Source of the DNA: Aldersonia sp036524855
Lineage (GTDB): Bacteria; Actinomycetota; Actinomycetes; Mycobacteriales; Mycobacteriaceae
Assembly (NCBI GenBank): GCA_036524855.1
Contig: DATDBL010000154.1
Coordinates: 1-8,077 of the forward strand
Direction: 5' to 3'
DNA length: 8,077 nt
Shown here: positions 6,773 to 8,077 of the stretch, piece by piece
How the letters are laid out: each line of letters opens with the position of its first letter
Position numbering within the stretch: position 1 is the first letter of the stretch
Notes under the pieces: generated by a model
Database searches by the model: none
The model's input: only the letters and a program-made list of their open reading frames with translations
Told to the model about the DNA's origin: nothing
Position numbers and translations under genes: made by a program

Positions 6773-6842
6773 ACCACACCGACAAACTCGACCGCCGCAC
6801 CGCCGCATTGACCGAGGAAACCCCGTGAGCCATACCGACAAA
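6731..6842 (+). repeat. 56-bp tandem duplication spanning a gene junction
   Basis: Two adjacent 56-base units (6731-6786 and 6787-6842) match at 47 of 56 positions by direct comparison. Both share CTCGACCGCC, GAAACCCCGTGA and GACAAA blocks, and a third CTCGACCGCC begins at 6843. Each unit carries the end of the aminotransferase coding sequence and the start region of RraA-like 3, including the GTGA stop/start overlap. Because 56 is not a multiple of three, the second copy creates an extra short reading frame between the two genes instead of lengthening either. Confidence 0.9.
6769..6828 (+). CDS. 19-residue chimeric mini-ORF between aminotransferase and RraA-like 3
   Basis: The frame starts at GTG (6769-6771), overlapping the aminotransferase stop as GTGA, and ends at TGA (6826-6828), overlapping the GTG of RraA-like 3. 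The peptide is MNHTDKLDRRTAALTEETP. Its first half copies the N-terminus of RraA-like 3 (MSHTDKLDRL), and its second half copies the C-terminus of the aminotransferase (LDRLTAVLAGETP). A GGGGAAA ribosome-like site precedes it, so translation by coupling is plausible. A function is not indicated; it may only pass ribosomes on to the next gene. Whether it is translated is inference. Confidence 0.45.
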   Translation: MNHTDKLDRRTAALTEETP

Positions 6843-7454
6843 CTCGACCGCCTGCGCGCCTACGGTGCTGCAACCGTCCACGAGGCTGTCGGACGCCTCG
6901 GAGCGATCGACCCCGCCATCAAACCGCTCGACCCGACGACCACGCTGGTCGGCACCGCGTTCACCGTCGACTGCGCGCCGGCCGACAACCTCGCCGTGCA
7001 ACGCGCGGTCGACCTCGCCGACCCCGGCGACGTGCTGGTGATCGACGCCAAGGGTTACCTCGACGCCGGGCTGTGGGGCGACCTGCTCACCCGCTACGCG
7101 CAGCACCGCGGTGTGGCGGGGATCGTCGTCGACGGCGCGGTCCGCGACAGCCGCGACATTATCGGCATGCGATTCCCGGTCTTCACCCGCGGTTTGTGTA
7201 TCAAGGGAACCGACAAGCTGAACCCCGGTCGGATCAACGTGCCCCTTGTGTTCGGTGGCGTCCGCATCGAACCTGGCGACATCGTGATCGGCGACGCCGA
7301 CGGGCTCACCGTCGTTCCCGCGGGCGACGTCGACACCGCCCTCGCCGCCGCGGCGCAGCGTCAGGCGAAGGAGGACCGGCTGCGTGTCGCGATCGACGCC
7401 GGGGAGAGCCTGCTCGACCTCATGGGACTGCGCGAACACGCCCCCACCCACTGA
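6825..7454 (+). CDS. RraA-like / HMG (CHA) aldolase-type protein 3 (D-X20-R-D type)
   Basis: A 209-residue member of the same superfamily, closer to genuine 4-hydroxy-4-methyl-2-oxoglutarate / 4-carboxy-4-hydroxy-2-oxoadipate aldolases. It has TVHEAVGRLGAIDPAIKPL (about 17-35), GTAFTVDCAPADN (43-55), and PGDVLVIDAKGYLDAGLWGD (67-86). The metal-site motif is D86-X20-R107-D108 followed by X2-D111, and GDIVIGDADGLTVVP is at 151-165. The aspartate at 86 is a glycine in the two upstream paralogues. The enzyme would be a divalent-metal class II aldolase cleaving a 4-hydroxy-2-oxo diacid to pyruvate plus a 2-oxo acid. The GTG start is set by the preceding GAGGAAA site and the GTGA overlap with the mini-ORF. 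The substrate is inferred from family only. Confidence 0.87.
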   Translation: MSHTDKLDRLRAYGAATVHEAVGRLGAIDPAIKPLDPTTTLVGTAFTVDCAPADNLAVQRAVDLADPGDVLVIDAKGYLDAGLWGDLLTRYAQHRGVAGIVVDGAVRDSRDIIGMRFPVFTRGLCIKGTDKLNPGRINVPLVFGGVRIEPGDIVIGDADGLTVVPAGDVDTALAAAAQRQAKEDRLRVAIDAGESLLDLMGLREHAPTH

Positions 7455-7466
7455 ACCGGAGCGATC

Positions 7467-8048
7467 ATGGCCGACCTCAACCGCCTCGAACCCTTCTCGC
7501 TGCCCCTCACCGTGCGTGGGATCGACGTCGGGCTGGCGGGAATGCGGCGCGGCGGCACCGGGACGCCGATCGTGTTTCTGCACGGATTCGGTTCCACGAA
7601 GGAGGATTACGCCGACATCGTGCACCAGGCCGCGCTCGACGACCGCCCGATCTTCGCCTACGACGCCCCCGGCTGCGGTGCCACCACCTGTGCCGACCTG
7701 TCTGCGGTGACGATCCCGTTCCTCGTCGACGTCGCGATCGCCGCGCTCGACGCGTCAGGCATCGACCGCTGCGACCTCGTCGGGCACTCGATGGGCGCGC
7801 TCACTGCTCTGCTGCTCGCCGACCGTCACCCCGACCGCGTCAACAGCTTCGTCAACATCGAGGGAAACCTGGCTCCCGAGGACTGCTTTCTCAGTCGGCA
7901 GGCGCTCGAGCACCCGACCACCGATCCGGACGCGTTCCTTAGAACGTGTTGGGAAAGTCTCAAGCGGCTGTTGAGGCTCCCTCCCAAGGCTTGCGACCCG
8001 GTGACGGCTCGAGCCGGCGGACCATCAGTCCGATCATCGCCCATTTGA
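7467..8048 (+). CDS. Alpha/beta hydrolase, 3' end replaced by an insertion sequence
   Basis: The reading frame encodes 193 residues, but only about the first 157 (to roughly 7940) are native. These hold the oxyanion-hole region FLHGFGS (37-43), the strand and turn FAYDAPGCGATT (63-74), and the nucleophile elbow GHSMG with Ser108. After DAFL the sequence becomes RTCWESLKRLL, which is IS DNA read through to a chance stop at 8048. Intact relatives are about 260-280 residues, so the C-terminal part that carries the catalytic histidine, and probably the acid, is lost and the product should be inactive. It begins 12 bases after RraA-like 3 with GGAG 5 bases upstream of ATG, hence the last visible operon gene. 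It could have been an esterase or a C-C hydrolase; the substrate is unknown. Confidence 0.8.
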   Translation: MADLNRLEPFSLPLTVRGIDVGLAGMRRGGTGTPIVFLHGFGSTKEDYADIVHQAALDDRPIFAYDAPGCGATTCADLSAVTIPFLVDVAIAALDASGIDRCDLVGHSMGALTALLLADRHPDRVNSFVNIEGNLAPEDCFLSRQALEHPTTDPDAFLRTCWESLKRLLRLPPKACDPVTARAGGPSVRSSPI

Positions 8049-8077
8049 TCATGGCCTCGCTGGTTTCCGGCAGGCGC
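7939..8077. mobile_element. IS5-type insertion sequence, one end, continues off window
   Basis: The IS begins within or next to the CTTAG at 7938-7942, where the hydrolase coding sequence stops resembling its family. The terminal bases after it, GAACGTGTTGGGAAAGTC, are the likely terminal inverted repeat, and a short TA-centred target such as TTA or CTTA would suit the IS5 superfamily. The exact boundary cannot be fixed without the other end. The transposase C-terminus lies just inside it on the opposite strand. Confidence 0.75.
7960..8077 (-). CDS. IS5-family transposase, C-terminal end (partial)
   Basis: The last 38 codons of a leftward frame enter from the right edge and end at TGA (7962-7960), about 18 bases from the proposed IS end. 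The peptide contains RLPETSEAMIKWAMIGLMVR followed by RLEPSPGR, the common C-terminus of actinobacterial IS5-family (DDE) transposases. The catalytic DDE residues lie outside the window, so intactness is unknown. It is transcribed opposite to the interrupted hydrolase. Confidence 0.8.
   Translation of the reverse strand, partial: RLPETSEAMIKWAMIGLMVRRLEPSPGRKPWEGASTAA

Noticed and set aside
7826..8044. 72-codon leftward frame crossing the IS boundary
   Set aside because: It joins IS DNA to hydrolase antisense DNA and is out of frame with the transposase C-terminus.
1..8077. CRISPR arrays, tRNA or rRNA genes, and phage genes
   Set aside because: No regularly spaced repeats, tRNA-like cloverleaf or rRNA stretches, and no phage structural or integrase motifs were seen.

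Overview
The window reads as high-GC actinobacterial chromosome, most likely a mycolate-containing genus such as Rhodococcus, Gordonia or Nocardia. The evidence is a DUF222/13E12-repeat gene with a mycobacterial-type LexA (SOS) box, an actinobacterial polytopic molybdopterin oxidoreductase of the Rv0218 type, GTG starts and near-exclusive G/C third codon positions. The genus is an inference. Every product name rests on motifs read by eye, not on a database search.

Left part (1-3283, leftward genes). The 5' two-thirds or so of a DUF222/13E12 HNH-endonuclease-type gene runs off the left edge. It is preceded by a promoter in which a near-consensus SOS box lies between the -35 and -10. Behind it is a frameshifted, degraded remnant of a small NYN/YacP-like protein. 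Next is an intact molybdopterin-dependent oxidoreductase with five membrane helices and a twin-arginine motif just before the fifth. About 640 bases with no recognisable gene follow; they contain one strong 10-bp dyad.

Centre and right (3284-7466). A LysR-type regulator (leftward) is divergent from a tightly packed rightward operon. The order is RraA-like/HMG-aldolase-like protein 1, RraA-like protein 2, a class I/II PLP aminotransferase, a 19-codon mini-ORF, RraA-like protein 3, and an alpha/beta hydrolase. The stop and start codons overlap (ATGA or GTGA) at every junction up to RraA-like 3, so translational coupling is likely. The mini-ORF was created by a diverged 56-bp tandem duplication of the aminotransferase/RraA3 junction. 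RraA-like 3 carries the classical aldolase D-X20-R-D signature, while RraA-like 1 and 2 carry the G-X20-R-D-X2-E variant. A reasonable hypothesis is that the aminotransferase makes a 2-oxo acid from a substituted amino acid (for example a 4-substituted glutamate), the RraA-like enzymes cleave or decarboxylate it, and the hydrolase works upstream or downstream, under LysR control.

Right edge (7939-8077). An IS5-type insertion sequence, of which only one end and the transposase C-terminus are visible, has interrupted the alpha/beta hydrolase after about 157 codons. The operon is therefore probably damaged in this strain, or has been cut off from further distal genes.
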